A DNA stretch of 64,000 nt from Brachynemurus nebulosus (lineage: Eukaryota; Arthropoda; Insecta; Neuroptera; Myrmeleontidae): NCBI GenBank assembly GCA_035578155.1, contig JAPWDM010000004.1, positions 36,082,394 through 36,146,393 on the forward strand, in the 5' to 3' direction. Shown here in pieces: positions 1 to 12,956 of the stretch. The position numbers were made by a program, and so were the translations under genes. Below the pieces are notes generated by a model. It did no database searches. It was given only the letters and a program-made list of their open reading frames with translations, and was not told the DNA's origin. Within the stretch, counting starts at the first letter, position 1. Every line of letters starts with the position of its first letter.

Positions 1-385
1 GTTAGGATCCAAAGTAATTAATGGTAAAATAATTAGAATTGGTAAAATAATCCTTTTAGTGATTTCACATTCTCCTACATATCCCCTACTTCCTCGTCTT
101 TATACCAAAATGTTAAGATATTTTCCTGTACGTTTTAAATGATTTACTTTCATAATAATTATAATGTTTAGTCAGCATTGTCTTTTCGATTTCGACAAGC
201 GAAATGTCTATCAATAGAGAATGACCTCATGGTTACCCCAACCTAAGTCGAATTTTGAAAGATATAAATTCCCAAAGTTTAAATTTTTTTTTTGATATAG
301 AGAGAGTTTTGGTGATTTTGGATTATTAAAATAAAGAATTTTGGAATAAATGATCATCGTATTCTATTGAAAAAATTTTTTATTT

Positions 386-424
386 GGCTACGTACGTTTC
401 GAGTAAAAGACTCTTCTTCAGTCC
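386..424 (-). ncRNA. Hammerhead-ribozyme-like motif in Penelope terminal repeat (left copy)
   Basis: Read on the minus strand, this has CTGAAGA, a short GAGT...ACTC helix, then GAAAC. This resembles the hammerhead core CUGANGA-stem II-GAAA known from Penelope-like terminal repeats. There is one extra A before stem II, so it may be degenerate. A second copy lies in inverted orientation at 3062-3100. Confidence 0.45.
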
Positions 425-565
425 ATATTCTTAAAAGTATTAAAAATATTAAAATTTAATAACAGGAACATACATTTTTAAGAGTAGAGATACGTTTCTC
501 TACCATATATTGGACAATCAATCCTTTCAGTCTCCTCTCTCCTTAGATCCCAAGGGTTTTGTCCA

Positions 566-985
566 GTGTTTAAGTATCACTTTTCGATAAAAAATTCCCT
601 TTACTCAAACCTGAAAGGAGTAATCCCAATTGCAGAAAGAACCCATCTTGTTTATTCCGTTCCTTGCACCAGTTATGATTCGGTTTATATTGGTAAGACC
701 TCAAAATCAGTGGAATACCGTCTCAAACAGCATAAATGGGATTTGGGTAGAGGTGACTTACGTACTGGCTTAGCACAACATGCACACAATTTCGGCCACG
801 TCTTCGATTTCAACAAGACGAAGCTGCTACATTATGAAAGGAACTACAAGGAAAGACTAAACCTGGAGACCTTGTGGATTTTTTCTACGAAAAATGTGAA
901 TAATCAAGTAGAAAATGATAATCTGACATTTTACAAATCATTATGTCAAAACATTCAAAAAAAACATAAACAAACACTAGCTTAG
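566..985 (+). pseudogene. Penelope-like element GIY-YIG endonuclease fragment
   Basis: An open frame of about 139 codons covers only the C-terminal endonuclease domain of a Penelope-like retroelement polyprotein. The visible pattern is VYSVPC, then VYIGKTSKS, a YRLKQHK segment, a LAQHAHNFGH segment and a final E-x-LWI. This is the usual order in the GIY-YIG domain that nicks target DNA in Penelope elements (PC, YIG, R/EH, H..H, E). The reverse transcriptase domain that should precede it is absent upstream, so this is a 5'-truncated remnant. It lies inside the left half of a large palindrome. Assignment to the family is firm; activity is very unlikely. Confidence 0.8.
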
Positions 986-2243
986 TGCTATATGGTGCTA
1001 TAAACAATATTCTTCTTTGCAGCTACTTGTTTATTCTATATAAAAATAAATAGATAAGAAATCTCTTTTTGAAATACATCTATACTCTATTTTTGTCTCT
1101 ATAATTTTGGTAAAAATGTTTTCGTTTTAATTCATTTATCATTTTGACTTGATACTATTAAAAAGTATTTCATTTTATTTTGTTATTTTAAAATATTGTT
1201 TTATTGTTTCATATGTTCAGTTATACCCCAAAAATGATAAATTCACAAAGTGCTATTAAATTTAGGCGTGCGTTTTTACGAACGGCGTAAACTTATCGAC
1301 GCTTACATTTTTTAACTATAACTCAAAAACTATGCATTTTTCGTAAACACACATAATATGAGTTTTTGTAGAGAATTAAATTTCCTATCGAAATGGCATT
1401 TTATGAACTCAAAAAGCTTTTTTCTCAACAAAATAAGTCAAAACAATTATTTAAAAAAAGCTCAAATTTTTCAAATTTTCTTTTTTTTTAAATTTTTGAG
1501 TAGTACTTTTTTCTGAGTGAATTTAGGTATAGGGATTGGTTCACAAAAAAGAAAGCTGATGTAATTCCCGTCAGAATGGTGGCCGATCAAAATATTTTCG
1601 ATAAAAACCGGCTGAGATACAGTCGTTCAAATTTACCTACTTTTTTACAATTTTATTTCTTTTGACTTTTATACCATATTATTTGTAATTTTTACAAAAA
1701 AAAATTTTTTATTGAGTACAAAAATTATTTCTGCTTTACCAGAGGTAACGATACAAGTGGTAACGATAAAATTTTGATATTCATATGATCTTAGGTATAA
1801 AAAAAAACTTTAATATTGTACTAATTTATAGTTCTAATTTTTTTTAAAAGTTACATGTACCTATTATATTTCTCTCATAATGTTTTCAAATTCAATATCA
1901 ATATCTTCATCAACATCGTTTTGGACATCCTCTTCTGTCATTTCTGGAACATCCGCATTTTCACAATTTGGGCCCATACATTCTTTGCAGAACATGGAGC
2001 AGCTAATTCCTATAATTTTCTGCAGCCGCAATTTACGTAATAGAATTAAATCGTAATTTCTCTTTATGGCATTAAGTCTAACAGTTTAGGTAGGTCTCGG
2101 TTACAACTTTTTCAAAAATTATCAAAAAGCACAAAATTTTCTTTACCAAATTTCCCACTAACTTCTGATGCCACTAAATATCACGGTTTAAGGACGTACC
2201 ACTAAATTCAACAGTGGGAAGGAAATATTTTAAATCCATTTGA

Positions 2244-2528
2244 TTGGGTTGGAAAAAATCTAAAAATGGATTAGTGCCAATTAAAACAACAAAACCTCCT
2301 GCACTGCAGAATTTACTGGAACAAATAGCTTGCGGGTGTATAAAAGGTTGTCACGGAAATTGCAGCTGTAGAAAATTAGGAATTAGCTGCAAAGAATTTA
2401 TTTGCGAAAATGTGGATGTTCCAGAAAATTGTGAAAATGCGGATGTTCCAGAAATTACAGAAGATGTCCAAAACGATGTTGATGAAGATATTGATATTGA
2501 ATTTGAAAACATTATGGGAGAAATATAA
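2244..2528 (+). pseudogene. Cysteine-rich (CXC-like) ORF of a transposable element
   Basis: This 94-codon frame has a cysteine cluster of form C-G-C-x3-C-x3-C-x-C-x4-G-x2-C, followed by an acidic tail rich in Asp and Glu. Similar Cys-rich tails occur in transposon-derived insect proteins and recall Tesmin/TSO1 CXC domains; the exact family is not recognised. The called start is not a convincing initiator, and the same C-terminal part is present inverted at about 1860-2035 in the other palindrome arm. That marks it as repeat-borne. It may be the last exon of a transposase-like gene. Confidence 0.35.
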
Positions 2529-3061
2529 TAGGTACATTTAATTTTTTTTAAAAAATAGAACTGTAATTTAGTACAATATTAAAGTTTCTTTTTATACCTA
2601 AGATCATATGAATATCAAAATTTTTAGCAAATAATTTTATCGTTACCTCTGATAAAGCAGAAATAATTTTTGTACCCAATAAAAATAATTTTTGCCTGTA
2701 AAAATTACAAATAACATGGTATAAAAGTCAAAAGTAATAAAATTGTAAAAAAGTAGGTAATAGCACTTTGTGAATTTATAATCTTTGGGGTACAATTGAA
2801 CATATGAAACAATAAAACACCTGTTACGAATTAGTTCCTTATTCAACTACATAGTCAATAGCCTATGTTTTCAATTTCAATTTTAACAAATTGACTAAAA
2901 AAAAATAAGTGTTTAGTTTTATAAATGTTTAATTTAATTTTATATTTTAATAACTTATTATGATTCGATTCATTTTACTACTTTTTTTTTAAAAAAAGTA
3001 ATTTATTGTTGTTCGAAAAATGTATGTTCCTGTTTTTAAATTTTAATATTTTTAAGAATAT

Positions 3062-3100
3062 GGCCTGAAGAAGAGTTTTTCACTCGAAACGTACGTAGCC
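3062..3100 (+). ncRNA. Hammerhead-ribozyme-like motif in Penelope terminal repeat (right copy)
   Basis: The order of parts is CTGAAGA, a GAGT/ACTC stem with a T-rich loop, GAAAC, and GGC/GCC at the ends. It is the inverted partner of 386-424. The core agrees with CUGANGA...GAAA apart from an extra A before stem II. Cleavage cannot be judged by eye. Confidence 0.45.
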
Positions 3101-3204
3101 AAATAAAAATTTTTTTCAATAGAACACGGTGATCATTTATTACAAAATTCCCTATTTTAATTTCTTTTTTGAGTTTGCGATTAAAAAACGATTAAACAAT
3201 TGTA

Positions 3205-3408
3205 GACGTGAGTGGATAAAGATGTTATGTAAAATTGTTATAATTTTATAATTGAATCGTTTGAAAGTTTTTATTTACAAAACTATTCGGCGTAATGAAA
3301 CCAAATTGTAATATAATATGATACTTTAGAATAAGACATTCCAAAATTTTGCAAAAAGATGAATTTTTTGAAAAATGTTACATACCACCTTCATCTACTC
3401 ACGTTTTG
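3205..3408. mobile_element. Fold-back MITE of about 200 bp
   Basis: The ends are imperfect inverted repeats: ACGTGAGTGGAT...GATGTTATGTA on the left and TACATACCACCTTCATCTACTCACGT in shortened form on the right. A related copy lies at about 14215-14445. No target duplication was confirmed. Confidence 0.5.
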
Positions 3409-5767
3409 AGTTATGAAAACGAATTTTCACATATAGAAACGAATAAACAATTACACGAGATAATTATGTACTGTTATTAATAGTATTCAAATGGAAAGAA
3501 CTATCTTATAAAACAAGTTAACTGGGACAATTACTGGGAAAACATTGTTATACATTTTACTTTATGCATGCACAGAATTCAAAACTTTAAATCATCTAAT
3601 GGGTCACTTGTTTAAAATATTAAATAAATTCACACTTGTAGATAAAGAGAAACAATTACATTATATTATTCAATTTGTTTAATTTGTCTGTAAGTATATA
3701 CTATACCCAACAAAAACAGATATTTGGGAATATCTGTAAAAAATGGCCCCACGAATATTATATATTTGTATTTAAAAAAAAAATAAAGCTTTAAAAAAAT
3801 AATTGAAATCCATTTCTATGCCAAGAACAGACATAATTATAATAATTCAGCTTACGTACAGACGGTACTTAAAAAAAGAATCTAAAAAAAATTAGTACTA
3901 ATTTCCGGAATAAAAACTTTTGTTGTACTTGGCTCAAGATTTTTTTTTGTTTTGTTTTGTTTATTAATATCAAATAAAATCTTGAGCCAAGTACAACCAA
4001 GCCAAGTGCTGTTATTGTTTATGTTAGTTTGTTTTTATAAATTGTTACCACTTGGGGAAAGTGCACACTTGACGCGTACCCGACTAGCTAGGTAGAGTTG
4101 GGGGGAAATTGGTATATCCTCTAAGAGAAAAAAATACTTACGACTACTACTAATTTCAAAAAATAACTATTCTAAGTTGAACGCCACCATATTTTTATCG
4201 GAAAAAATATGGAAAAAGATGCTGGCTGTTACCTTCTATCTGTACCACACTACACAAATGCTTAGCTGAAAAACAAGTAAAGCGACAAGAACAACAATTA
4301 AATAGGAACATGTGAATTATTATTATCAACAGAATTGTTTCATACAACTATCGAAATTTATTAAGTGTACAATGAATTCGTTATGAAGATCTGCATTTTA
4401 CAGAAAAGGTGGGTAGTGTATGTAAATGATATTTAATTATTTATAATTAACAACTGATACTTGTACAACATTCAATTATGTGAAACAGCATCAACGGCGT
4501 TTCCAAAAAAATAAATCCGTACAGTGACGATGGCTTGGACGCCCAATTCTAATAGGTCAAATTTAAATTAATTCCACGAGAATATTTTTCACGTAATTGA
4601 ATGTAAGGAGTTAAAAATTAAGTTTATTAGCTTATTACTTTTTTATTGCTTTTCTTTTTCTGCAGGTACTAAGAGGCCGGCTAAGAAAATATTTTCCACA
4701 AAATTGTCGTTTAACTGACAACATTTAACCTAATTAAAATTATTGAAACTGAAGGAAACGACTTCTGTACAGGTAAGCTACTACACTTGACACTACACAA
4801 CTTATGTTCAAAAGATTTCTTTACAGGAACGTTCGTTCACTTTTACCTACTTAAAAATCTACAACTTTTAACAACTAAAAAAAGGTAATTATAATTAACG
4901 ATGTGAAATTTACTAAAATAACAATATTACAATGATTCATAAGTTTCTAAACGTACTCACACAAAAAGTTTATACGGCGATCACTACAGGATGTCTATTT
5001 TACACATACCACTAATATTATCATATTTCCAGACGAACAACCACAGAATTGAGCGGTACGGTCACCAAAACTTTCGGCAGCATCTGCACAGCCATTGCCA
5101 AAAATTGGACCACTTCCACATAGTAAACGGCGCCAGCCAAAAATTTTACACTACGTGGATGCTAATTCCAAAATGCTTACAACATGAATTAGCAGACAAA
5201 CATCCGTGAAGGGTTCCAAAGAAAAAAATCCAACCAATGGAGTAGTATACTTAAGATGAGTGCTTTATACCCTTTTAAACAACTTACATCATACACAATA
5301 CGTAGCACCAAATTGTATAGTAGCCCTCGAAATCCCAACAATGGTTAATTAGTATTTCGCCACATGGTGGGCCCTTCACAAATTAACTGTTAGCGGTCCG
5401 ACACCTCGTGTCACATCTTCATTGCCTGAGCTCCATAAAACGAAAGAGCTTACACATGTTTTCAAGAGCGTGAACCCACGAGGGGCCACGTCTTGCTTCG
5501 TTGAGCTCTAATACCCGAAAGAGAGCGAATTCCATCAGTTCCTCACCCATTTCATGTTCGCAGAAGTTTCCATCGCATTCGATGCTTCCGCACATGCGCA
5601 CATGCAGGTGATAGCCATTTCTTTCAATACTGACAACCTTCACTTAAATGTCACTTGGTTTGTTTATATAGTAACGGCAAAATTGTAACCTAAATTACCC
5701 CTGTCAAATTTCATACACTCACTTTATGTAAATTGCACTATACTGATATTTATATTTAGGTTTTGTC
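3409..5767. other. Non-coding stretch with one hairpin; no gene supported
   Basis: The sequence is AT-rich and contains a 21-bp-arm hairpin around the segment CTTGGCTCAAGATTTT at about 3927-4000. Between about 5000 and 5645 it is less AT-rich and shows short open frames on both strands. None has a convincing start, splice context or recognisable domain. Confidence 0.5.
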
Positions 5768-5870
5768 CTTTTAGCGAATTTCCAGAATGGAATTCAGCTA
5801 TTACAGCCACTGTCATGACGCGACCGGCGGCGGTGACTATAACAGAAATTTGTTTTGAGGTCCCTAGAAA
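5768..5870 (+). repeat. Head fragment of the GCGAATTTC dispersed repeat family
   Basis: It begins TTTAGCGAATTTCC and contains CAGCTATTACAGCC and TTTGTTTTGAGGTCCC. The same text occurs inverted at 58540-58636. It is a truncated copy of the dispersed family described at 17820 and 56905. Confidence 0.55.
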
Positions 5871-5871
5871 T

Positions 5872-6916
5872 TAGTTATGGGAATAATCACTCTTTCTAGT
5901 GTGTTGAATCTTTTGAATCCGCTCACTGTGGTGAGTCGATTCAATGAATGGAATCACTCACTCACTTGACACAATTCGCTCATTCATTTTTATTAATTGA
6001 ATCACTCATTCCACTCACTCACTTTACACAACTGAGTGGTACAACTTCAAATACGAATCAACGCAATAAGTACACTCATATAGTTATATGTGAAACACTC
6101 ACTCAAGTGAACGAGTGTTTAGATACAATTATTATATCCGAATAAAATTAATATAATTAAGTACTTAAAATTAATACACGTAACCGACACAACAAATTAA
6201 AAAATTAATACAGCATTAAAAATACACGGTTGAAAAGACAATGAAAATTTTGATTGTGGAAATCTACAATAATTTTATGTAGGAAGATATTCACTCATTG
6301 CTGTTTTAAAGGAAAACAAATTTTTGAAGCCGTAATAATCTGACAATAAACGGGCAAATTTTATTTTAAAAATTTGAAAATATTGTAAAATGAAATACAA
6401 ATAGTTTTTCATAGAATTTTTTTAATATACATACTTATATCACTTATAGTGTACATAAAATTGGGTATATTTTTATTTAGATTATTTTATTAGTTTATTA
6501 GACATTTGGACTAAATTTGATTTAAAATTTGTTTTGTGAATTTTAAAAAATAAAGGATAGTAAAAAAATTAAAATATTAGTTCTAAAAAAAAGTTACACC
6601 TACATAGTTATTAGTATATACGATATATACACGTTGTTATATACACAGTTGTAAAAAATAGATGTTGTTGGAAACAAGTCTCTGTTGCTCTGTCTATTGT
6701 CATAAGTAAACTGAAACAGAGATTTAAAATTGAATAGAAACTTACTTATATGTCATACACTCGTAAGTGAGTGAGTGAGTGTTGACATATACATTATTCT
6801 CTTTCAATTCACGAGTTGAAAGAGTCGATTCAATTCTTTTTGACTGATTCAATTCAGTCAATCAGTTGAGTGATTCAACTCAGTGAACTGAATCACTCAC
6901 TCACTAGCCATCTCTA
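5872..6916. mobile_element. Probable non-autonomous hAT-like element
   Basis: The right end reads CTAGCCATCTCTA, the inverse of TAGAGATGG, a typical hAT terminus. The left end TAGTTATGG is a degenerate match. The flanking octamers CTAGAAAT and CTAAAAAC agree at 6 of 8 positions, as expected for an old 8-bp duplication. Both subterminal zones (5900-6130 and 6750-6910) are packed with GAGT/ACTC repeats. No transposase frame is visible. Confidence 0.4.
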
Positions 6917-6944
6917 CTAAAAACCGAAAATAATATTCACTAAA

Positions 6945-6947
<3 letters not shown>

Positions 6948-7004
<57 letters not shown>
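6948..7004. repeat. (TA)n microsatellite
   Basis: About 57 bp of near-perfect TA alternation directly abuts the left terminus of the element at 7005. Confidence 0.9.
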
Positions 7005-7007
<3 letters not shown>

Positions 7008-8442
7008 GTGTGAGTTTTTCGGGAGTTGCCATTTTGATTACAGCCAAACCGTTGATTTAATCGAAAAATTGTTCAAATAAGAGTTGTAGATATCGACGGG
7101 GGCAACCGATTGCTATAGTCAGGAGCTTTATAGCTCTTATGGTTTTTGTGTTATGATACAAACTTATAGTTTTTTAAATGGAAACGTATGTTTAAAAGTT
7201 TTTCAAAAATTTGTTTGTGATTCAAAACTACCACAAGCACTCAAATTCTCATTGTTTTATCTCATATTTTTGAGTAATTACGATTTAAAAACGACACTTT
7301 TAAATTTCGTACTCAAGTACTTGCAAACGATTAGGATTTTACGTAATTTAAAAAGATATTGACTCAATATGGTTGCCATTTTTGACAATGTAGTAACGAA
7401 AAATTAAACGATTATTACGTTTTCCATCGGAAATTAAAATTATTAAATAGATTAAATTATCATATAAAAATGATAACTAAGTACAATAAGGAAATAAAAT
7501 TTCAGTTTCAATTCACTGAAAAATAAAAAATTATTTTTCTGAAATGTCACTGTTTGACAGATACATAGGCGTCTAAACATATTTTTGTAGCAAGTATTTT
7601 TAAAGGAAATGAAAAGTTTTTTGTGAAAAAACTTCTCCTTTTTAATTTGGTTTGTAATAAAAAGAAAATACTATCGAATTTCAAATATTTTTACACTATT
7701 TGAGTACATTTATTAATAATATTTTCGTTCCCAATTAACCTCACTTTGCTACTATTAAGAAACGCCAATGTCATCTTGATTTGTACTGAATGTGTACATT
7801 AGAGTCATTTATTTCACTTGCCATCTGTCATTGGCAAAAATAAAATAAATAAATAAAAAATAAATATATTTTTCAGTCAATTAATGAAATACTTCAAATT
7901 ATGTTTAAATTAAGTTACTTTAAATACTAATTTTTTAAAGTTATTTGATTTTTTATGCAAAAATGTTAAAAACTTGAAATAGAGCCTGACATCTATACTC
8001 CAAAATCTGAACTACTGCCATTCAGTATTCAATGCTGTATTATAGAGAATGATATTGGAAAAGGTTCTTTTCTTGGATATAATAGAAATTTTAGCCGTTA
8101 AAACTCTGTCGGTTGAAAGAGCCTCAAATACATATGCATATTTCTACCGCCTAATTGCTAAATTAAACAAAAATTCAAAAAATAAACATGGGCAAAAAAA
8201 TTTTATTTCTTCATTTATATTTTTAATTGATGCATTAGAACAGTTTTATCGAAAAATTAACATATAGTCTCATTTAAAAACTATAAGTTTGTATCATATC
8301 TCGAAAACCATAAGACCGATAAAGCTCCTGACTATAGCAATCGGTTGCCCCCGTCGATATCTACAACTCTTATTTGAACAATTTTTCGATTAAATCAACG
8401 GTTTGGCTGTAATCAAAATGGCAACTCCCGAAAAACTCACAC

Positions 8443-8446
<4 letters not shown>
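7005..8446. mobile_element. 1.4-kb non-autonomous element with inverted arms of about 180 bp, between TA tracts
   Basis: The outer ends are CCGTGTGAGTTTTTCGGGAG and its inverse at 8446. The arms run to about 7185 and from about 8270, sharing text such as ATATCGACGGGGGCAACCG. The interior is AT-rich; short frames at 7153 and 8049 match nothing recognised. A truncated relative occurs at about 46800-46870. Both ends meet (TA)n, consistent with TA targeting. The superfamily is unknown. Confidence 0.6.

Positions 8447-8494
<48 letters not shown>
8447..8494. repeat. (TA)n microsatellite
   Basis: It follows the right end of the 7005-8446 element and leads into a repeat starting GTCCGCGCGATAACTCTCG. 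Related text occurs at 9395 and, inverted, at about 58315. Confidence 0.9.
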
Positions 8495-8499
<5 letters not shown>

Positions 8500-8964
8500 G
8501 CGCGATAACTCTCGAACGAAGTATCCAATTTGTACGAAACTTGGTGAGAACATTGGAAGTCCCAAACCCTTGGATGAGTTCGTCAGCCAGACACGTCAGA
8601 TGCCAGGAACATGGTTTTTGTTCTTGCAAAAAATTAGTTTTTTGCCAAAATTTCCACTTATTCAAAAATTTTTGCGAAATTTTTTTACATCATTTAAAAG
8701 AGGAGAAAAAATTACATAAAAAAGGTCTTTAAACTTTTTTCCTATGTCAACTAGTTTCCGAGAAAAACTTTTTTATTTAGACTGTGATCATTTTCTTGTA
8801 TAAAGTGTAAAGCTGGACACAGTCTAAGTACATATACGACACAATATATATGTATATTGTATATAATTATATCGTATACCCGTACGCATATATGCATACG
8901 ATGAGATAATTATGATACATGTATAAGAGTACATGGGACTGTACTTGTCGTATAGTGTTGATGC

Positions 8965-9133
8965 AAGGTTTATTATATGTTTGGGAGGTTTGCTCATTGT
9001 AGGTTTTACCGTGGACTGCAGTATAGTCAGGTCCGGACTATTTTTGTTTTTATTATGTCTTAATAATTTTAAAGTGAACAAAAATATTTAAATTACTTTA
9101 ATGATAATATTAAATACCCGAGTCAAGTTTGCA
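8965..9133 (+). repeat. Dispersed repeat of about 165 bp (copy 1)
   Basis: A direct copy lies at about 54258-54425. Shared text includes TACCGTGGACTGCAGTATAG and CAGGTCCGGACTATTTTTG. No coding content was seen. Confidence 0.7.
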
Positions 9134-9640
9134 AAATACCCCTGTCGCACCATCCTGCATAACATAGCGAATTTCCATTTACAAAAGTACGTTTTTCTCG
9201 GAAACTAGTTGATCTAGAGTAAATGTAAATAAAAAAAACCTTTTTTATATGATTTTTCCGCCCCATTCCGCCAAATTGTTTTCACGAAAAATGTCCAAAA
9301 CACCGTAAACGTTTTCACGAAATTTCTTAAAAATAAGATGTTTCGTTTTTGAGTTATCGTGCGGACACATTTATATATATATGTTTACTAAGTCTCCGCA
9401 CGATAACTCAAGAACGAAACATCTTATTTTTAAGAAATTTCGTCAAAACATTTACGGTGTTTTGGACATTTTTTGTGAAAAAAATTTGGCGGAATGAGGC
9501 GGAAAAATCATATAAAGAAGGTTTTTTTATTTACATTTACTCTATATCAACTACGTACCGAGAAAAACGTGCTTTTGTAAATGGAAATTCGCTATGTTAT
9601 GCAGGATGCTGCGACAGGGGTATTTTATTTATATATAGGA
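9112..9640. mobile_element. Palindromic element with arms of about 250 bp and GCGAATTTCC ends
   Basis: The left arm (9112-9362) and right arm (9396-9640) are near-perfect inverted copies around a short TA-rich centre. Each outer end carries CCCCTGTCGCA and AACATAGCGAATTTCC. The same end sequence occurs at 26697, 56905 and 62320, so the element shares termini with a dispersed family. Confidence 0.7.
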
Positions 9641-9659
9641 TTTACAAAAATTAATACAA

Positions 9660-12060
9660 TTTTTTCTTTATTTTTTAAGATCGATGGTGCATGAAACAGT
9701 TCCTATATAAACAGTCGATGCACATATTATACTATACAAAGTTGAATTGTAATACTGAAGGAAAATAAACTATTTTTCTAAAATTGCTGTTCTCGTCAAT
9801 CAACCTGTATTCTTAGCACGATTGGATGGGGAAAAGTATTGAAACCACAAAAAAGCGTAACAAAATCTGTCATCAGTTTTACCATATCTCTCATTTATTT
9901 TGTATACGACAAAACTTATGTAGTGACCTACGTATTATGTACGTAGTCCTGCGCACATGTTTATAAATGCCTTATATACATATACATAAACATGTGTAGT
10001 GTACGTATAGAACAGGGCCGTGTTAGATTATCTATTTTAAATTCATAATAATTTATAATAAAATATACCTACATATACTTTCTCCGAAATTTTCGTAAAT
10101 ATTTTACTTAAATAAAAATCACCATAACTAAATTACTTCTGTACTACAATGTTATTACACTTACTATTTATATTTTTAATTTTATGAATGTGCATTTTTT
10201 ACAGTTTTCGGAAAAATGCTGATAATAAGTTATTGTGGATAAATGCTCTTGGTCGATCAAAAAAACGGATACCAACGATGCATAGCTATATATATTCCAA
10301 GCATTTTATCAATAATTGTTTTTATTACAAACCTAAAGATCAACGAAACCTACATGCAGAATAAATTAATATTGTTTCAAGGTCAATGAAAATATTTCTT
10401 ATGTATCTAAATTAAGACTACATTTTCAAACTAAATATATATTGTGTGTAAACGATTATTTTAACTAATAATTATTCTTAAGAAATTTCCCTTACTTGAT
10501 ATCTTGTCCTACTCTGATATCTTACAATCTGTTCACATGTACTGCACCAGTCAGATAGTTTTTGGTACGTATAGACATACTAATGATCTGTCCACAAATG
10601 ATAGTACATATTAGAAATGCATCCAATGAGATCTCCATACACATTCATTTCTCCAAAGTTCACACCTAGACCATATTATGACGAGTGACGACTGGTAAAT
10701 GTGCTTGGATTATCAAAAAAAAAATAAAAAAATTTAAAAATTTAGAACTTTTTATTTTAAAAATTATCGCCTATTCTTCATTTACGGATATTATATAGGC
10801 TCTTAAGTTTCTGAAAAAAGCAGTTCGAGACCTAGATTAATAATTTGTTCAAATTTTCCAGACAAAATATCGTTTTTTTATTTAGCAGTACACAATTAAG
10901 TAATTAAAATGTGATCTAGACATTTCAAAGAGACATACACGGAATATTAGAATATTATATGACTAGAATAATATAATTAAGCATTAACAATCGCCATTAG
11001 ACTGGTATTTGATGTCAGCAATGCCGAAACAAACAATTTTTACATTAAAATAGTTAAGTAATATGTTCGATAATAATAGAAGGTTAAAAATCGTCAAGTT
11101 TATGGTAAAACATTTTTATCTGTGACTACCAAATTCAAAATAATCATGGCACCACTTTTCTTGATGTTAAATACAGACTAATAATGTTGATAATTCGTGC
11201 TCTTTTCCTTGCACATATTTAAATTTTAAAAATGAATATGTAATTTTTGAAAAATAAACAAGAATGACAAATAGGTTTCATATTCAAAAGCTATGTTTTT
11301 TTCTGTCTAAAAACGACCTATCTAAAAAGATGTAGTATGTGAAGAAATCCTCATATTTTTATACATAAAAACAGAAACTTTTACTAGTGTTAGATATTAA
11401 TATTTAAGAACAGAAATAGTAAAAAATATGAAAAATTGACGGGACATTTTCTCTCCAATTAAGATTTTAACACAGGAAAATCTTTCTGAATACATTATGG
11501 GCGGGGTTTAAAATTTAGATAAACTAGTTTCTTTAAAGACATATTATTTAAAGTCTATTCTCCAACCGACTTTACGGGACGTATGCGGAGATGGTACAAA
11601 TCAAGATTTGATTGGGATATAAAAAGAAGTTATTTTTCTGTTCGTTTAGACTTTAAAGCAACTTTAAAGCAAATTTTTAATATTCTTGGGGCCAAAAAAT
11701 ACTTTTTTCTTGACACATAATATTCCATGTAATACTGTCCCAAACAATTTAAACAACATTTAAGTAAATGTGGTACAGGAACCATGGGATTTAAATGTTT
11801 TCGTTGATCCTTCACTGATTTTTATTATTTTGGTTATATGATAACATAATTTTAACAAATTGTTAAAAAATTACGGAAAGGTTCTGGATTTTAAGAGCAT
11901 TTACAAATTTAGTGTAATAAGCTTAACCTATTAAGGACCAGATTTTTTTTTCAAAATTTCTTGCTGAAATGACTTTATTTGATCATCAAAGTGAAGTAAA
12001 AATTTCCAAAAAAATTTTCGTTTACTTGATAAACTTGATATTGTCAATAGCAGTCAAATG
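9660..12060. other. AT-rich non-coding stretch; no gene supported
   Basis: No frame with recognisable domains is present. At 9700-9720 a CTATATAAAC motif is followed within about 60 bp by AATAAA. This could be part of a solo terminal repeat, but no termini were identified. Confidence 0.4.
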
Positions 12061-12794
12061 TCGACCGTGGCTATTAAAAGTAACTAAAGCAAAGACCCTT
12101 CGAGGTAAAGAGGGGTAAAAATGCCTAAATGAGAAATTAAAAAACTAATAAAGGTATTAAGTGCGTTTTGTGATAGTAAGTCTTATATATACCAGCATTA
12201 GGACTTTCAACGTAATCGTCTTCGAGTAAGACCACTTTAAGTGAAATTCGAATATTTTCTCAATGCGTGCTCGGATCTTTTTCAAAATCGACTTGCATAT
12301 AGAACAGAGGGAAAGCTAATTTTTGGTGTATATCTAAGGTCATTCCCAGGGCACGTGCAGAAAAGGATGCAGAAAACTTGATGTGCTGTAAAAATATGAA
12401 GACGCCACGGAACAAGAATGAGACCATGATTTTCTAACATAACGTGGTAAAATTAGTATAGAAATCGATTTTCGTAAAATTCGAGACACTCATTTAAAAC
12501 CATATTTTTTTGGTTTGCCCGAGTTGGAATTTTCTTAAATTCGTTTTATTATGTTTGCGAGCGTATTGAGACGTCAGCCCAGTATCCTATTTTTCCTGAA
12601 GCGAACCCATACTCGTTGTTTTTAGTATTCCACCAGATTCAAAGGCGTCATTGTCTAACCTGACTGACCATAAAAAAGTACGCCTAACGTGTGATATTCA
12701 GTATTTATGCAATTAATCATCTAAAAACCATTAAATAATAAAAGTCAACACGATTTAATTAATATTATAGAATAAAAAATAAAAAAAACTGACA

Positions 12795-12956
12795 ACACCA
12801 CCATATTTGGCAGTACGAATTAGTTGAACAATTTTTTCTTGAATTTTTCAGTCAATTCTTTCTACATAAAGTACATAAAGTAGAAAGCAGAAAGAATTGA
12901 CTGGAAAATTCAAGAAAAAATTGTTAAACTAATTCGTACTGTCAAATATAGTGGTG
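12795..12956. repeat. Hairpin repeat with arms of about 65 bp
   Basis: The segment ACGAATTAGTTGAACAATTT and the following text recur inverted after a short centre of AAAGTACATAAAGTA. It lies just before the Tc1 remnant and may be part of a fold-back MITE. Confidence 0.6.

Larger units (their letters stand above)
330..3158. repeat. Large imperfect palindrome containing Penelope-type retroelement sequence
   Basis: Two sets of arms are inverted copies of each other. The outer arms are 330-482 and about 3016-3158. The inner arms are about 1202-1258 plus 1640-2035 against about 2350-2820. The left arm carries a GIY-YIG endonuclease fragment and an extra segment of about 380 bp (1260-1640) missing from the right arm. 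The centre (2040-2340) is unpaired. The outer arms match the kind of inverted terminal structure (pLTR) known for Penelope-like elements. This reading is inferred from the arms and the endonuclease; no reverse transcriptase remains. Confidence 0.7.

Noticed and set aside
4991..5209. 72-codon plus-strand frame
   Set aside because: No domain, and it lies in repeat-like sequence with no splice context.
5419..5643. 74-codon minus-strand frame in a less AT-rich patch with an upstream ATATAAA
   Set aside because: It starts at GTG, has no recognisable domain and no supported splice sites. Could be an exon, but not supportable.
8390..8732. Long IYIYIY frames over TA tracts (also at 23754, 51806, 56213, 56747, 58276)
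   Set aside because: They are translations of (TA)n microsatellites; no codon or domain signal.
9680..9850. Possible solo LTR (TATA box followed by AATAAA)
   Set aside because: No TG...CA ends, no target duplication and no internal domain nearby.
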